A stretch of 64,000 bases of DNA from Symbiobacterium thermophilum IAM 14863 (GCF_000009905.1 NC_006177.1:558001-622000); one strand, 5' to 3'. Counted from the first letter of the stretch, positions 25,320 to 33,487 are shown. Notes: a model not told the origin generated them from the sequence alone. Translations and numbers: made by a program.

Positions 25320-26369
25320 ATGGCCCACCTGTTCGATCCCTTCACGCAGAAGTCGGTCACCCTGCGCAACCGCATCGTCATGTCGCCCATGTGCATGTAC
25401 GTTGCGGGCGCCGACGGCGTCGCCACCGACTGGCACCTGGTCCACTACGGCACCCGGGCGGTGGGCGGTGCCGGCCTGATCATCACCGAGGCCACGGCCG
25501 TGGAGCCCCGGGGGCGCATCTCCGAGGGCGACCTGGGGCTGTGGAACGACCAGCAGGCCGAGGCTCTGGCCCGGATCGCCCGCTTCGTCCACGACCAGGG
25601 CGTCGCCTTCGCCATTCAGCTGGCCCACGCCGGCCGGAAGGCCTGGACCCCGTGCAAGGGCCAGGGGCCGGAGCCCGCGGTGGCGCCCAGCGCGCTCCCC
25701 TTCGACACGGACTGGGTAACGCCGCAGGCCCTGGATGCCGAGGGGATCGACCGGGTGGTGGCCGCCTTCGGGGCGGCGGCCCGGCGGGCGGGGGAGCTGG
25801 GCTGCGACCTGGTGGAGATCCACGCCGCCCACGGTTACCTGCTGCACGAGTTCCTCTCGCCGCTCACCAACCGGCGTACCGACGAGTACGGCGGCCCGCT
25901 GGTGAACCGGGCCCGCCTCCTGCGGCGGGTGTTCGAGGCCGTGCGGGAGGCATTCCCCGCCGACCGGCCGGTCTGGGTGCGCATCTCGGCCACCGACTGG
26001 GTGGAGGGCGGCTGGGACATCGCCGAGTCGGTGGAGCTGGCCCGGATGATGAAGGCATGGGGCGTGGACCTGGTGGACGTCTCCACGGGCGGCAATTCGC
26101 CCCTGCAGCGGATCCCTTCCATCGGTCCCGGCTACCAGGTGGCCTTCGCCGAGCGGATCCGGCGCGAGGCCGGGATCGCGACCGGCGCGGTGGGGCTGAT
26201 CACCACCCCCGAGCAGGCGGACTCCGTCGTGCGCACCGGTCAGGCGGACGTGGCGCTGCTGGGCCGGGAGCTGTTGCGCAACCCGTACTTCCCCCTGGCG
26301 GCGGCCCACCGGCTGGGACATGAGGTGACGTGGCCGGAGCCGTACGTGCGGGGCAAGTTCCGGCGGTGA
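25320..26369 (+). CDS. namA: NADPH dehydrogenase, old yellow enzyme family (NamA/YqjM-like)
   Basis: FMN enzyme reducing activated C=C bonds of enones. 349 residues (YqjM 338). N-terminus 'HLFDPFTQKSVTLRNRIVMS' and 'PMCMYVAGADG', with the YqjM-type Cys in 'MCMY', mark the thermophilic-like OYE subgroup. The catalytic pair lies in 'AIQLAHAGRK' and 'LVEIHAAHGYLLHEFLSPLTN'. AGGAGG precedes ATG 25320. It is 38 bp after mgtE and 16 bp before the fluoride channel pair, so co-transcription is likely. Confidence 0.94.
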   Translation: MAHLFDPFTQKSVTLRNRIVMSPMCMYVAGADGVATDWHLVHYGTRAVGGAGLIITEATAVEPRGRISEGDLGLWNDQQAEALARIARFVHDQGVAFAIQLAHAGRKAWTPCKGQGPEPAVAPSALPFDTDWVTPQALDAEGIDRVVAAFGAAARRAGELGCDLVEIHAAHGYLLHEFLSPLTNRRTDEYGGPLVNRARLLRRVFEAVREAFPADRPVWVRISATDWVEGGWDIAESVELARMMKAWGVDLVDVSTGGNSPLQRIPSIGPGYQVAFAERIRREAGIATGAVGLITTPEQADSVVRTGQADVALLGRELLRNPYFPLAAAHRLGHEVTWPEPYVRGKFRR

Positions 26370-26385
26370 GACGGGAGGTTCGAAG

Positions 26386-26760
26386 GTGAGCTGGGTACTG
26401 ATTGGTGTGGCGGGCGCCGCAGGTGCGGTGGCCCGCCTCCTCGTCGGCGCGTGGATCGATGGCCGGCCGGGTGGCCGGGCGTTTCCCTGGGGCACCTTCG
26501 CCGTCAACATCGCCGGTTCGCTGCTGCTGGGGCTTCTCACAGGCCTCGTCGTGGGACGCGGCTGGCTCGCGCCTGAGGTGAAGGTCGTGCTCGGAGCGGG
26601 ATTTCTCGGTGCGTTTACCACGTTCTCGACCTGGCTGCTTGACCTGCACGAGGCCTTGAGGCGGGGTGACCACCGGGCCGCATTCGTGAACGCTGCGCTG
26701 AGCACCGGGTTGGGCCTCCTGGCTGCGTGGTTGGGCCTGGCCCTGGGGTGGGGGCGATGA
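26386..26760 (+). CDS. crcB1: Fluoride channel subunit Fluc/CrcB (first of pair)
   Basis: Four-helix fluoride export channel. 124 residues with 'VAGAAGAVARLLVGAW', 'WGTFAVNIAGSLLLGLLTG' (the N of the conserved GTxxxN) and 'GFLGAFTTFSTWLLD' (conserved FTTFST phenylalanine box). GTG start. It overlaps the next crcB by 4 bp (ATGA), as in Firmicutes with two different Fluc genes that form heterodimers or separate homodimers. Confidence 0.95.
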   Translation: MSWVLIGVAGAAGAVARLLVGAWIDGRPGGRAFPWGTFAVNIAGSLLLGLLTGLVVGRGWLAPEVKVVLGAGFLGAFTTFSTWLLDLHEALRRGDHRAAFVNAALSTGLGLLAAWLGLALGWGR

Positions 26761-27143
26761 ACCGCCTTGCCGTGGCCGGTGTTGCTGCAGGGGGCGCCCT
26801 GGGGGCCTGGGCCCGCCACGGGCTGGGTAGCTGGCTGACGGCGCTTTTGCCCTCGACTTTCCCCTTGCCAACGCTCATGATCAACGTACTCGGCGCCCTG
26901 TTGCTGGGCTTCGTGGCCGGATACGGCATCGAGCGGGGGCGTCTGCCAGAGGCGTGGCGCCTGCCCGTGACTGTCGGCTTCATCGGCTCGTTCACCACGT
27001 TCTCCACCTGGTCTGTCGACACGGTGCTCCTTCTTGATGCCGGCCGCTGGCCGCTGGCCTTGGCCAATGTGGGCATTAGCCTGGCCGTGGGGCTGGCGGC
27101 GGTCTGGGTCGGGCGCAGGCTGGCTTTCCGATGGCGCGTATGA
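26757..27143 (+). CDS. crcB2: Fluoride channel subunit Fluc/CrcB (second of pair)
   Basis: 128 residues, paralogous to the preceding gene: 'AAGGALGAWARHGLGSWL', 'LPTLMINVLGALLLGF' and 'GFIGSFTTFSTWSVD'. The first copy keeps a GT ahead of the conserved Asn region while this copy has 'PTLMIN', so the two are distinct subfamilies. The ATG overlaps the upstream stop. A strong intrinsic terminator begins at its stop codon. No fluoride riboswitch precedes the pair. Confidence 0.95.
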   Translation: MNRLAVAGVAAGGALGAWARHGLGSWLTALLPSTFPLPTLMINVLGALLLGFVAGYGIERGRLPEAWRLPVTVGFIGSFTTFSTWSVDTVLLLDAGRWPLALANVGISLAVGLAAVWVGRRLAFRWRV

Positions 27144-27172
27144 GGTTGGGACCTGCGGGTCCCAACCTTTTT
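27143..27172 (+). terminator. Intrinsic terminator after the crcB pair
   Basis: An 11-bp perfect stem AGGTTGGGACC / GGTCCCAACCT, loop TGCG, and a TTTTT run: the most canonical terminator in the window. Confidence 0.93.
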
Positions 27173-27241
27173 CACGCCTGGTGCGTCTTACATAGAGAGC
27201 CCGGGTGCAGAGCCCGGGCAGCGCCATGGAGGAGGGGTGCC

Positions 27242-28696
27242 ATGCGCACGACCTATACTGAGCGGCTGATTCGCTTCGGACTTGGTCTGGCCGCCGCCGC
27301 CCTGCTGCTCTGGCTCCTGCGTGAGAGCTTGCCCGGGGGGATGCCAGGCGATGGCCTGTCTCTTCGAACTGGTCAGCCCGTGGGCGAGTTGATCGCGCCC
27401 GCCCTGGGAACCACCCTGGGGAATGCAGCCGCGGCACTGCTGTTCGCACTGCCCGCAGCGCTGCTTCTGGGCGTCCCGGCCGGCTTCAGGCCACATAGTG
27501 TGATCGACCGGGTGCTTCAGGCGCCGGCGGTGGCCGTCATGGGCGTGCCGGCCTTCACGGCGGCCATCCTGGGGGTCTGGCTGATCATGTCGGGCCCTCT
27601 CGATCACCTTCGGCTCGCGGGCGCGGCTCACGGGGCCCTGACCGTGCTGCTGGCCGGTTGGCTGGCCAGGGCCATCCGCGACGGGCTGGCCGGCACCCGC
27701 GGGGAGGGCGTTCCCCTGGCTCCCGTCCGTGCTGTGGCGGCCGTGCTGGGCCGCATCCTGCAGCAGACGGGCAACATCCTGCTGTTCACGATGGTGGTGG
27801 AAGTCGTGGCACGGGGCTCCGGGGCGGGTGTCTGGGGCCAGGTGACAACGGCCGTCCTCAACCGGGATTTCCCGGTGTTCCACGCGGGGCTGTGGGTGTT
27901 GATTGCCCTAGTCCTGGTGGGGCATCTGCTGGGCGACCTGCTGGTGACGGCAGCCGGCGGGACGCGGCCGGCGGGCCGGCTTTCCAGGGGCTGGCTGGTC
28001 ATCGGCTGTCTGCTGTTCGTGCTGCTCCTGGCGGCACCACTGCTGGGCGATGCGTCGGCTGCTCTTTCCGCAGATCTGAGCCTCCGGTTACTTCCGCCGG
28101 GCAGTGAAGGTCACGCCCTGGGGACGGACCATATGGGCCGTGACGTGCTCTCTCGCATCGGGGCGGGTGCACGCACCTCGCTCGCCATCGCCGGTGGTGC
28201 CATGCTGGTCGCGGCCCTCGGCGGCGCCGTGCTGGCCGGAATCGGCCTGGCGACGGGCCGCGTGGGCTCCGCAGTGCTCACGCCGCGGGTGGCCGTTCCC
28301 GGGCTCGTGGGGCCCGTGGTCGCGGGCCTCGCAGGCGCGCTAATCTGGCGGCCCGGCATCATCACCCTCATCGTCACCCTGGGGGTGGCCTCGATCCCGG
28401 CGATGGGCTGGGCATTCCGCCGGTTCGGGATGTCGAAGGGGCAACAGGGGGCAGCCCTGCTGGGCCTCGTCCTCCTCGCCTTCGCCCAGATCCTGCTGGC
28501 CGAGTTCATCCTGGGCTTGTTCGGGTTTGGGGTTATGCCGCCCTCAGCGTCGCTGGGCAGCCTGGTCAGAGATGCCATGCCTCACCTGCGGCAAGCACCG
28601 CATCTGCTCTGGAGCGCGTTGCCCGGGGCTGCCGGGGTGATGGGCCTCTTCCTCGCGGGCCACGCCCTGTTGGATGCAGCGCCGGGGGAGGAGTAG
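27242..28696 (+). CDS. Single-chain fusion of DppB-like and DppC-like permeases
   Basis: 484 residues with about twelve hydrophobic segments. The C-terminal half has the DppC hallmark 'LGTDHMGRDVLSRIGAGA' (near residue 300) and the N-terminal half resembles a DppB-type permease, so both permease units of a peptide/nickel ABC importer appear to be in one chain. The coupling (EAA) loops are degenerate; I do not see the normal 'REDFIRTARAKG'. No binding protein or ATPase is adjacent. I place the start at ATG 27242, within a GGAGG-preceded context after the terminator. The partner ATPase, if any, must be elsewhere. Confidence 0.75.
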   Translation: MRTTYTERLIRFGLGLAAAALLLWLLRESLPGGMPGDGLSLRTGQPVGELIAPALGTTLGNAAAALLFALPAALLLGVPAGFRPHSVIDRVLQAPAVAVMGVPAFTAAILGVWLIMSGPLDHLRLAGAAHGALTVLLAGWLARAIRDGLAGTRGEGVPLAPVRAVAAVLGRILQQTGNILLFTMVVEVVARGSGAGVWGQVTTAVLNRDFPVFHAGLWVLIALVLVGHLLGDLLVTAAGGTRPAGRLSRGWLVIGCLLFVLLLAAPLLGDASAALSADLSLRLLPPGSEGHALGTDHMGRDVLSRIGAGARTSLAIAGGAMLVAALGGAVLAGIGLATGRVGSAVLTPRVAVPGLVGPVVAGLAGALIWRPGIITLIVTLGVASIPAMGWAFRRFGMSKGQQGAALLGLVLLAFAQILLAEFILGLFGFGVMPPSASLGSLVRDAMPHLRQAPHLLWSALPGAAGVMGLFLAGHALLDAAPGEE

Positions 28697-28802
28697 ATCT
28701 TTGGTAGCGTTCCCTGCCATCTGGCAGGAGGGTGGTCGGCTCACGTGGAAATGGTAGGGCGACCTGGGGAATCAACCCGGTCAGACCAAGGAGGCGATCA
28801 CC

Positions 28803-29288
28803 GTGAACAAGGCAATGGAGGCAGCCCTGAACGAGCAGATCAAGCTCGAACTCCACTCGGCGTATACCTACCTCGGCATGGCGGCCTACTGCGAGTCCAC
28901 CAACCTTCCGGGCATGGCGCACTGGCTGGAACTCCAGGCGAAGGAAGAGCTGGAGCACGCGATGAAGATCTACGGCCACGTCAACGACCGCGGGGGCCGG
29001 GTGGCCCTGAAGGCAATCCCCGAGCCTGTTCTGGACTACGCCTCGCCGCTGGCCGTGTTTGAGGCGGTGCTGGCCCATGAGCAGAAGGTCACGGCCTCCA
29101 TCCACAAGCTGTATGCCCTGGCGGTGGAGGAGAAGGACTACGCCTCACTGCCCCTGCTCCAGTGGTTCATCGAGGAGCAGGTGGAAGAGGAGTCGAGCGC
29201 AGACGAGGTGCTGCAGAAGATCCGCCTCGCCGGCGACAGCAAGAGCGCCTTGCTCTTCCTCGACAGCCAGCTGGGTTCCCGGGAGTAG
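28803..29288 (+). CDS. ftnA: Ferritin (FtnA type)
   Basis: Iron-storage ferritin forming 24-mers. 161 residues. Ferroxidase ligands are visible in 'ALNEQIKLELHSAYTYLGMA' (Glu) and 'WLELQAKEELEHAMKIYGHV' (Glu, Glu-x-x-His), then 'AVFEAVLAHEQKV' and 'WFIEEQVEEESSADEVL'. The GTG start at 28803 has AAGGAGG upstream. Two large hairpins follow the gene. Confidence 0.96.
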   Translation: MNKAMEAALNEQIKLELHSAYTYLGMAAYCESTNLPGMAHWLELQAKEELEHAMKIYGHVNDRGGRVALKAIPEPVLDYASPLAVFEAVLAHEQKVTASIHKLYALAVEEKDYASLPLLQWFIEEQVEEESSADEVLQKIRLAGDSKSALLFLDSQLGSRE

Positions 29289-29311
29289 CGATTTACCTCA
29301 TCAACGACAGC

Positions 29312-29354
29312 CGGGCTGTTCCGCAGTCACCGTGAGTGACTACGGGACAGCCCG
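29312..29354. repeat. Long imperfect palindrome after ferritin
   Basis: Outer arms CGGGCTGT / ACAGCCCG continue through TCCG/CGGG to inner arms AGTCA / TGACT, with one mismatch in ~17 bp. The outer arms resemble those of the terminator after glyS (62162-62205). It may be a terminator or a dispersed palindromic element. Confidence 0.7.
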
Positions 29355-29369
29355 ACGCATTTCCGCAGA

Positions 29370-29412
29370 AACGGGGCTGCCCCAGCAGAGATGCTTTGGG
29401 GAGAGCCCCGTT
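29370..29412. terminator. Second hairpin between convergent ferritin and glycosyltransferase-like genes
   Basis: Arms AACGGGGCT / AGCCCCGTT enclose a further partial stem (CCCCAGCA against TGCTTTGGGG). It can serve either strand, but lacks a long T-run. Confidence 0.6.
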
Positions 29413-29435
29413 CCGTATTTGCGGCGGCGGCAGCG

Positions 29436-30368
29436 TCAGAGCCAGGGGCCGGCCACCGCCAGCAGGTGCTCCACGTAGTGTCCGATGTCGAACCAGCGGC
29501 ACTCCACCGCAACCGGCACCCGCTGCTCCACCATCTCGATGGCCTGGCGGGGGTTCAGGGCGTCGTAGCGGGGGTGGTACACCTCCGTCCAGGGCGGCAG
29601 GTCCGGGCGGCCCGCCGGGGCGATGGGCGTCGCCCCGAGCAGGTACGCCTCGTAGAGGGCCAGGGTGAGGCTGCCGCCGGTGGTGACGGAGATGGCCGCC
29701 TGCGCCCGGGCCAGCAGCCGGTAGTAGTCCTCATGGGGGAGCCGGCCCACCTCGATGCCCATCTGCCGCCACAGCTCCACCGGATAGTAGGAGAGCGGGT
29801 CCACCGGCGAGGCGATGAAGACCCGGTAGCCCCGGTCCATCAGCTCGAAGGCCATCCGCACCGACAGGTAGGGCTGGTAGAACTCGTTGAGCCGGCCGGG
29901 GAAGACCACCAGCCTCTCGCGATCCGGGCCGGGCTTCAGCTCGGCGATCACCCGGTTGATCAGGGTGTGGTCGTAGGGGAAGCCGGCGGCGACCACCTGG
30001 GCGCGCGACCCCGCGGGCAGGTACCGCTCGCCCCAGGGGACCATGGACGGGTTGGTGACCAGGATCGCCGCCAGGGAGGGGTGGCTGTAGATCCAGAGGT
30101 CGGCGGGGTCGTAGGCGTTGGTGAAGGGGTTCCAGATGTCGTGCTCGTGGATGATGACGTGCTCCGGCGGCTCGGCCGCCTCCAGCAGCTGTTTCTGCAC
30201 GGTGTAGCGGGTGAAGAAGACCGGGCCCCGGGGCCGCTCGGGCATGCGGGGCGAGTAGTCGTAGGGCACCCCGGCCTCGTCCAGCCCCATGCGGAGGCCG
30301 GCGAGGAAGTTGGGGTACCAGGCGGTGGGATCGTGGGGATCGTAGACCACGTGTAGCACGGTCATCAT
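29436..30368 (-). CDS. Glycosyltransferase-like protein (GT-B fold suspected)
   Basis: 310 residues, no exact family recognised. 'VLHVVYDPHDPTAWYPNFLA' at the N-terminus, 'VVAAGFPYDHTLINRVI' and 'VFPGRLNEFYQPYLSVRMAF' in the middle, and 'LALYEAYLLGATPIAPAGRP' near the end resemble the second Rossmann domain of group-1 glycosyltransferases, where a Glu in a 'G..l.e.....g.P' context contacts the nucleotide sugar. It begins 18 bp after the ABC-2 permease and is probably its last operon partner. The start could be 30368 or 30365 (adjacent ATGs); GGAAAGG is upstream. Confidence 0.65.
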   Translation of the reverse strand: MMTVLHVVYDPHDPTAWYPNFLAGLRMGLDEAGVPYDYSPRMPERPRGPVFFTRYTVQKQLLEAAEPPEHVIIHEHDIWNPFTNAYDPADLWIYSHPSLAAILVTNPSMVPWGERYLPAGSRAQVVAAGFPYDHTLINRVIAELKPGPDRERLVVFPGRLNEFYQPYLSVRMAFELMDRGYRVFIASPVDPLSYYPVELWRQMGIEVGRLPHEDYYRLLARAQAAISVTTGGSLTLALYEAYLLGATPIAPAGRPDLPPWTEVYHPRYDALNPRQAIEMVEQRVPVAVECRWFDIGHYVEHLLAVAGPWL

Positions 30369-30386
30369 CCTTTCCGAGACGGTTCG

Positions 30387-31079
30387 TCACCTGGTGGTTG
30401 CCTGGCGCCTCAGGATGCGGGCGTCGACCGCGAGCAGCAGCGCGGTGTAAGCCAGCATCACCGCGGCGTGCTGCGCCACCGGCACCGGCGCACCGGTCCA
30501 GCCGCCCCACATCAGCTCCTGGACCGGCCGGGTGGGGAGCCACCGCATCACCTCTGCGACGGCCAGGCCGGAGTCCTGCCAGGGGATGACGGTTCCGCCG
30601 ACCAGCACGGCCAGCACCGGCGTCCGGTAGAGGGAGGAGGTCTTCAGGTCCCGGGCCACGATGCCCACCAGGGCGCCGGACGCGGTGGCGAAGCCGATGG
30701 CGAGGGCGATGCCCAGCAGGAGCACCAGCGGCGCTCCGGGCGGCCGCCGGAAGACGAGCAGGATCAGGACGCTCATCGAGGCGGCCAGCGCCACGCCCAC
30801 GAACGCCTTGGCGCCGATGATCTCCAGGGGCCGGACCGGGGTGACCAGCAGGGCCTCGAGGGTGCGCCGTTCTTTCTCCTCCACCAGGGAGTTGACCGTC
30901 ATCTGCCAGATGCCGGAGTAGATGGAGACGATCAGGACCACGGGGAGGAAGTCGGCCGTACCCTCCCCATCGAGGGCGTAGATGGCCGCCATGCCCAGCA
31001 TCATCGCCAGGAACATCAGGATGCGGCGGTTGCGCTTCAGCGCCCACAGCTCGCCGCGGACCAACCAGACAAAGCGCAT
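30387..31079 (-). CDS. ABC-2 type transporter permease
   Basis: 230 residues, about six membrane helices. 'SGIWQMTVNSLVEEKERRTLEALLVTP' carries the ABC-2 coupling motif (EKE-RRTLE) found in NatB and YxlG-like permeases. It pairs with the ATPase immediately upstream (stop and start share a base near 31079). An export role for a drug, sodium, lipid or surface compound is typical of this class; the substrate is unknown. Confidence 0.9.
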   Translation of the reverse strand: MRFVWLVRGELWALKRNRRILMFLAMMLGMAAIYALDGEGTADFLPVVLIVSIYSGIWQMTVNSLVEEKERRTLEALLVTPVRPLEIIGAKAFVGVALAASMSVLILLVFRRPPGAPLVLLLGIALAIGFATASGALVGIVARDLKTSSLYRTPVLAVLVGGTVIPWQDSGLAVAEVMRWLPTRPVQELMWGGWTGAPVPVAQHAAVMLAYTALLLAVDARILRRQATTR

Positions 31080-31786
31080 CAGCAGCCCCTCCTCGTCAAC
31101 TGGATGAAGGCGTCGGTCAGGGAGGGGCCGTGCCGTGCCTTCAGCTCGGCGGGGGTCCCGCAGGCGATCATCCGCCCCCGCTGCAGGATGCAGACCCGGT
31201 CGCAGAGGGCCTCCACCTCGGCCATGTCGTGGCTGCTCAGCAGGATCGTGATCCCCTGGCCGCGCAGGTTGCCGATCAGCCGGTGCAGATCGTCGGTCGC
31301 CAGCGGGTCGAGGCCCGACGTGGGCTCGTCCAGGTACAGCAGCCGGGGCCCGTGCAGGAGGGCCCGGGCCAGGGCCACCCGCTGGCGCTGCCCCTTGGAG
31401 AGCCGGCCGGCCAGCCGGTCCCGCAGGTCGGCGATGTCCATCTGAACCATCGCGTCGCGCACCGCCTGCTCCCGGACGCCGAAGAGGCCTGCGAAGAGCA
31501 ACAGGTTTTCCCGGACGGTGAGGCTGTCGTAGAGCAAGCCGCCGTCCAGGACCACCCCCATCTGCCGGCGGACCGGCTCGCCGCGCTGCCAGGGATCCAG
31601 CCCGGCCACCCGCACCTGGCCCTGGGTGGGTCTGGCCAGGCCCGCCACCAGCCGGAGGGTGGTCGTCTTGCCGGCGCCGTTGGGGCCCAGCAGCCCGAAG
31701 ATCTCGCCCTCGTGAACCTCCAGGGTCAGGTCCTCCAGAGCCGTCACCGGGCCATAGCGTTTGGTCACGTGAAGCAGTTCGATCAC
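31079..31786 (-). CDS. ABC-2 transporter ATP-binding protein
   Basis: About 235 residues from GTG 31786, preceded by GAGGTGAG; the frame is open upstream to 31960 but that part is Pro/Arg/His-rich and overlaps the direct repeats, so I exclude it. All ABC motifs are intact: Walker A 'GPNGAGKTTTLRL', signature 'LSKGQRQRVALARAL', Walker B 'LLYLDEPTSGLD', and H-loop 'LLSSHDM'. This contrasts with the degenerate ATPase of the upstream regulator. It forms an operon with the permease and probably the glycosyltransferase-like gene. Confidence 0.95.
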   Translation of the reverse strand: MIELLHVTKRYGPVTALEDLTLEVHEGEIFGLLGPNGAGKTTTLRLVAGLARPTQGQVRVAGLDPWQRGEPVRRQMGVVLDGGLLYDSLTVRENLLLFAGLFGVREQAVRDAMVQMDIADLRDRLAGRLSKGQRQRVALARALLHGPRLLYLDEPTSGLDPLATDDLHRLIGNLRGQGITILLSSHDMAEVEALCDRVCILQRGRMIACGTPAELKARHGPSLTDAFIQLTRRGC

Positions 31787-31842
31787 GCCTCTCACCTCGG
31801 CCCCATTTTGCCGGAGCGCGGGAGGCGCATCACTCTTTGGAC

Positions 31843-31916
31843 GACGACCGGTACGGCGCCAGGACCAGTGGTGCCGCGGCGGGGACGAGTGGTGCAGGCA
31901 GGCGGACGACCGGTGC
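31843..31916 (-). promoter_or_regulatory. Four phased direct repeats, candidate LytTR operator
   Basis: Read on the plus strand, four related 12-mers occur at 31843 (GACGACCGGTAC), 31863 (GACCAGTGGTGC), 31884 (GACGAGTGGTGC) and 31905 (GACGACCGGTGC), spaced 20, 21 and 21 bp, i.e. two helical turns. On the transcribed strand the outer copies contain CCGGTCGTC, one base from the known AlgR site CCGTTCGTC. They sit between the LytTR regulator gene and the ABC operon. Confidence 0.75.
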
Positions 31917-31953
31917 ACGGCCGGGGCAGGCGGGGCGGCCGACGGCGGCGCGT

Positions 31954-33018
31954 TCACCATCCCAGCAGTTCTTTCAGCTCCGCCACGCGGTGCTTGCTCA
32001 GCGGGACGTCGCTGCCGTCCTTCATCCGTAGGGAGAAGCTGCTGCGGGTCCAGGGGATGATCTCCTTCACGTGCGCGAGATTGACGAGGTAACCGCGGTG
32101 GGCCCGGAAGAAGCCGTGCGGGGCCAGCCGCGCCTCCAGCTCGGCGAGCGTGAAGGAGGCGGTCCAGTCTCCCTCATCCGTGTGCAGGTAGACGCCCTTG
32201 TCCTGGGCGTAGGCGTACAGGATCTCCGCCGGCGAGAACAGTACCACACGCTCGTCGCGGCGGGCGGCGATCTGCGCCACGCGGGGCGGGACTTGCCCGG
32301 CGTCCGGAACGCGACCGGTCACGTCGGCCCGGTCCGAGCCGTCCCGGGCTGCGCCGCGGCGCTCCGCATCGGGCGCCGCCGGGGATTGGCCGGCGCCGAC
32401 GAGCCGGCCGCGCTCCAGGTAGCAGACGCGGGTCGCGGCGCGCACGGTGCGGGGATGGCCGAACGTGGTGAGCAGGATGCCCTTGCCCTCTTCGGCCAGG
32501 GCGCTGAGCGCGGCCTGGATGATCTCGGCGCTCTCCAGGTCGCTGTCTCCCAGCGGTTCGTCGAGGACGAGGAGGGCAGGGTCGTGCAGCAGCGCCCGGG
32601 CGATGCGCAGCCGGGCCGCCTCGCCCGGCGACAGGTCGGCACACAGCCGGTGAGCGACCGGTGCCAGCTCCAGCGCCGCGGTCACCTCCTCCGCGCGCCG
32701 CCGGGGCAGCGACCAGAGGCCCGCAGAGAGCGCCAGCGTCTCCCACACGGTGTGGTATGGGCTGAGCCCCCAGGTTGCCCCTGCGAAGCCCACCTTCGCC
32801 CGGGCCTCGGGGGTGTCCGGACGGCAGCCGCAGATGCGGACGTGGCCGCGGGAGGGAGACTCCTTCCCCGCCAGCAGCCGCAGCAGGGGATCCTTGCCGT
32901 TGCCGTGACTGCCCACCAGGGCCAGCGACTCGCCGGCGGATACGGTCAGGCTGAGGCCGTGCAGTCCGTCCGGGTGGTGCAGGTCGGCGATTTCCAGCAG
33001 TGTCGTCAACATTATCAC
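31954..33018 (-). CDS. Fusion of a degenerate ABC ATPase domain with a LytTR DNA-binding domain
   Basis: About 354 residues from GTG 33018 (AAGGA 8 nt upstream). Residues ~5-210 are an ABC ATPase fold, but key motifs are altered: Walker A reads 'GSHGNGKDP' (Asp for Ser/Thr), the signature reads 'LSPGEAARLRIARAL', the Q-loop Gln is not seen, and the H-loop position reads 'LLTTFGHP'. Walker B 'LLVLDEPLG' is intact. After a Pro/Ala/Arg linker, residues ~255-354 are a LytTR domain: 'ILYAYAQDKGVYLHT', 'FFRAHRGYLVNLAHVKEI' and 'PLSKHRVAELKELLGW'. There is no receiver domain, so the ATPase domain may be the sensor. It is upstream of, and probably controls, the ABC-2 operon. Confidence 0.88.
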   Translation of the reverse strand: MIMLTTLLEIADLHHPDGLHGLSLTVSAGESLALVGSHGNGKDPLLRLLAGKESPSRGHVRICGCRPDTPEARAKVGFAGATWGLSPYHTVWETLALSAGLWSLPRRRAEEVTAALELAPVAHRLCADLSPGEAARLRIARALLHDPALLVLDEPLGDSDLESAEIIQAALSALAEEGKGILLTTFGHPRTVRAATRVCYLERGRLVGAGQSPAAPDAERRGAARDGSDRADVTGRVPDAGQVPPRVAQIAARRDERVVLFSPAEILYAYAQDKGVYLHTDEGDWTASFTLAELEARLAPHGFFRAHRGYLVNLAHVKEIIPWTRSSFSLRMKDGSDVPLSKHRVAELKELLGW

Positions 33019-33160
33019 CCGTGCATTCCTTCGCTTCCCCGGAGCCGTTTCCTCCACCGGTCCGGCCATACCGCGAGGGGGTATACCGGCGTCTCTAGAG
33101 CAGGAGACTAGTCCACCAGCCGGCCCTGCGGCCGGACGGGAGAGAAGGAGGGAACGGCCT

Positions 33161-33487
33161 ATGCAGCGGCTGACCGCAGAGACCTTCGATGAGGCCGTGC
33201 GGGAGCACCCGCACCTGATCGTGAACTTCACCGCCGACTGGTGTCCGGACTGCCGGCGGATCAAGGACGCCTATGCCGGCTTCCCGGAGCGGTTCCCGGA
33301 GATCGCGTTCGCGGTGGTCGACACCGAGGAGAGCCCGGACCTGGCCGAGCGGTTCGACGTGCGGGGCATCCCGTCGCTGTTGGTCTTCCGCGACGGCGAG
33401 CTCATCGACCGGCTCTACAGCCGGGACGCCAAGACCGTGCAGCAGGTGGAGGCGTTCGTGACCCGGCAGCTGCCGGTGTCCTCCTAG
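33161..33487 (+). CDS. Thioredoxin-like protein
   Basis: 108 residues with the thioredoxin fold. The active site is WCPDC in 'LIVNFTADWCPDCRRIK', not the WCGPC of housekeeping thioredoxin, so the redox potential and partner probably differ. The cis-proline loop is 'VRGIPSLLVFRDG'. No signal peptide, so cytoplasmic. AGGAGGG precedes the ATG. It is divergent from the LytTR fusion gene. Confidence 0.93.
   Translation: MQRLTAETFDEAVREHPHLIVNFTADWCPDCRRIKDAYAGFPERFPEIAFAVVDTEESPDLAERFDVRGIPSLLVFRDGELIDRLYSRDAKTVQQVEAFVTRQLPVSS

Noticed and set aside
25282-26385. Fluoride riboswitch for the crcB pair
   Set aside because: The pair sits 16 bp after the old yellow enzyme gene and there is no room or motif for one.
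31787-31960. N-terminal extension of the ABC-2 ATPase up to 31960
   Set aside because: It is low-complexity, runs through the direct repeats, and the GTG at 31786 has a good ribosome site and gives the normal domain start.
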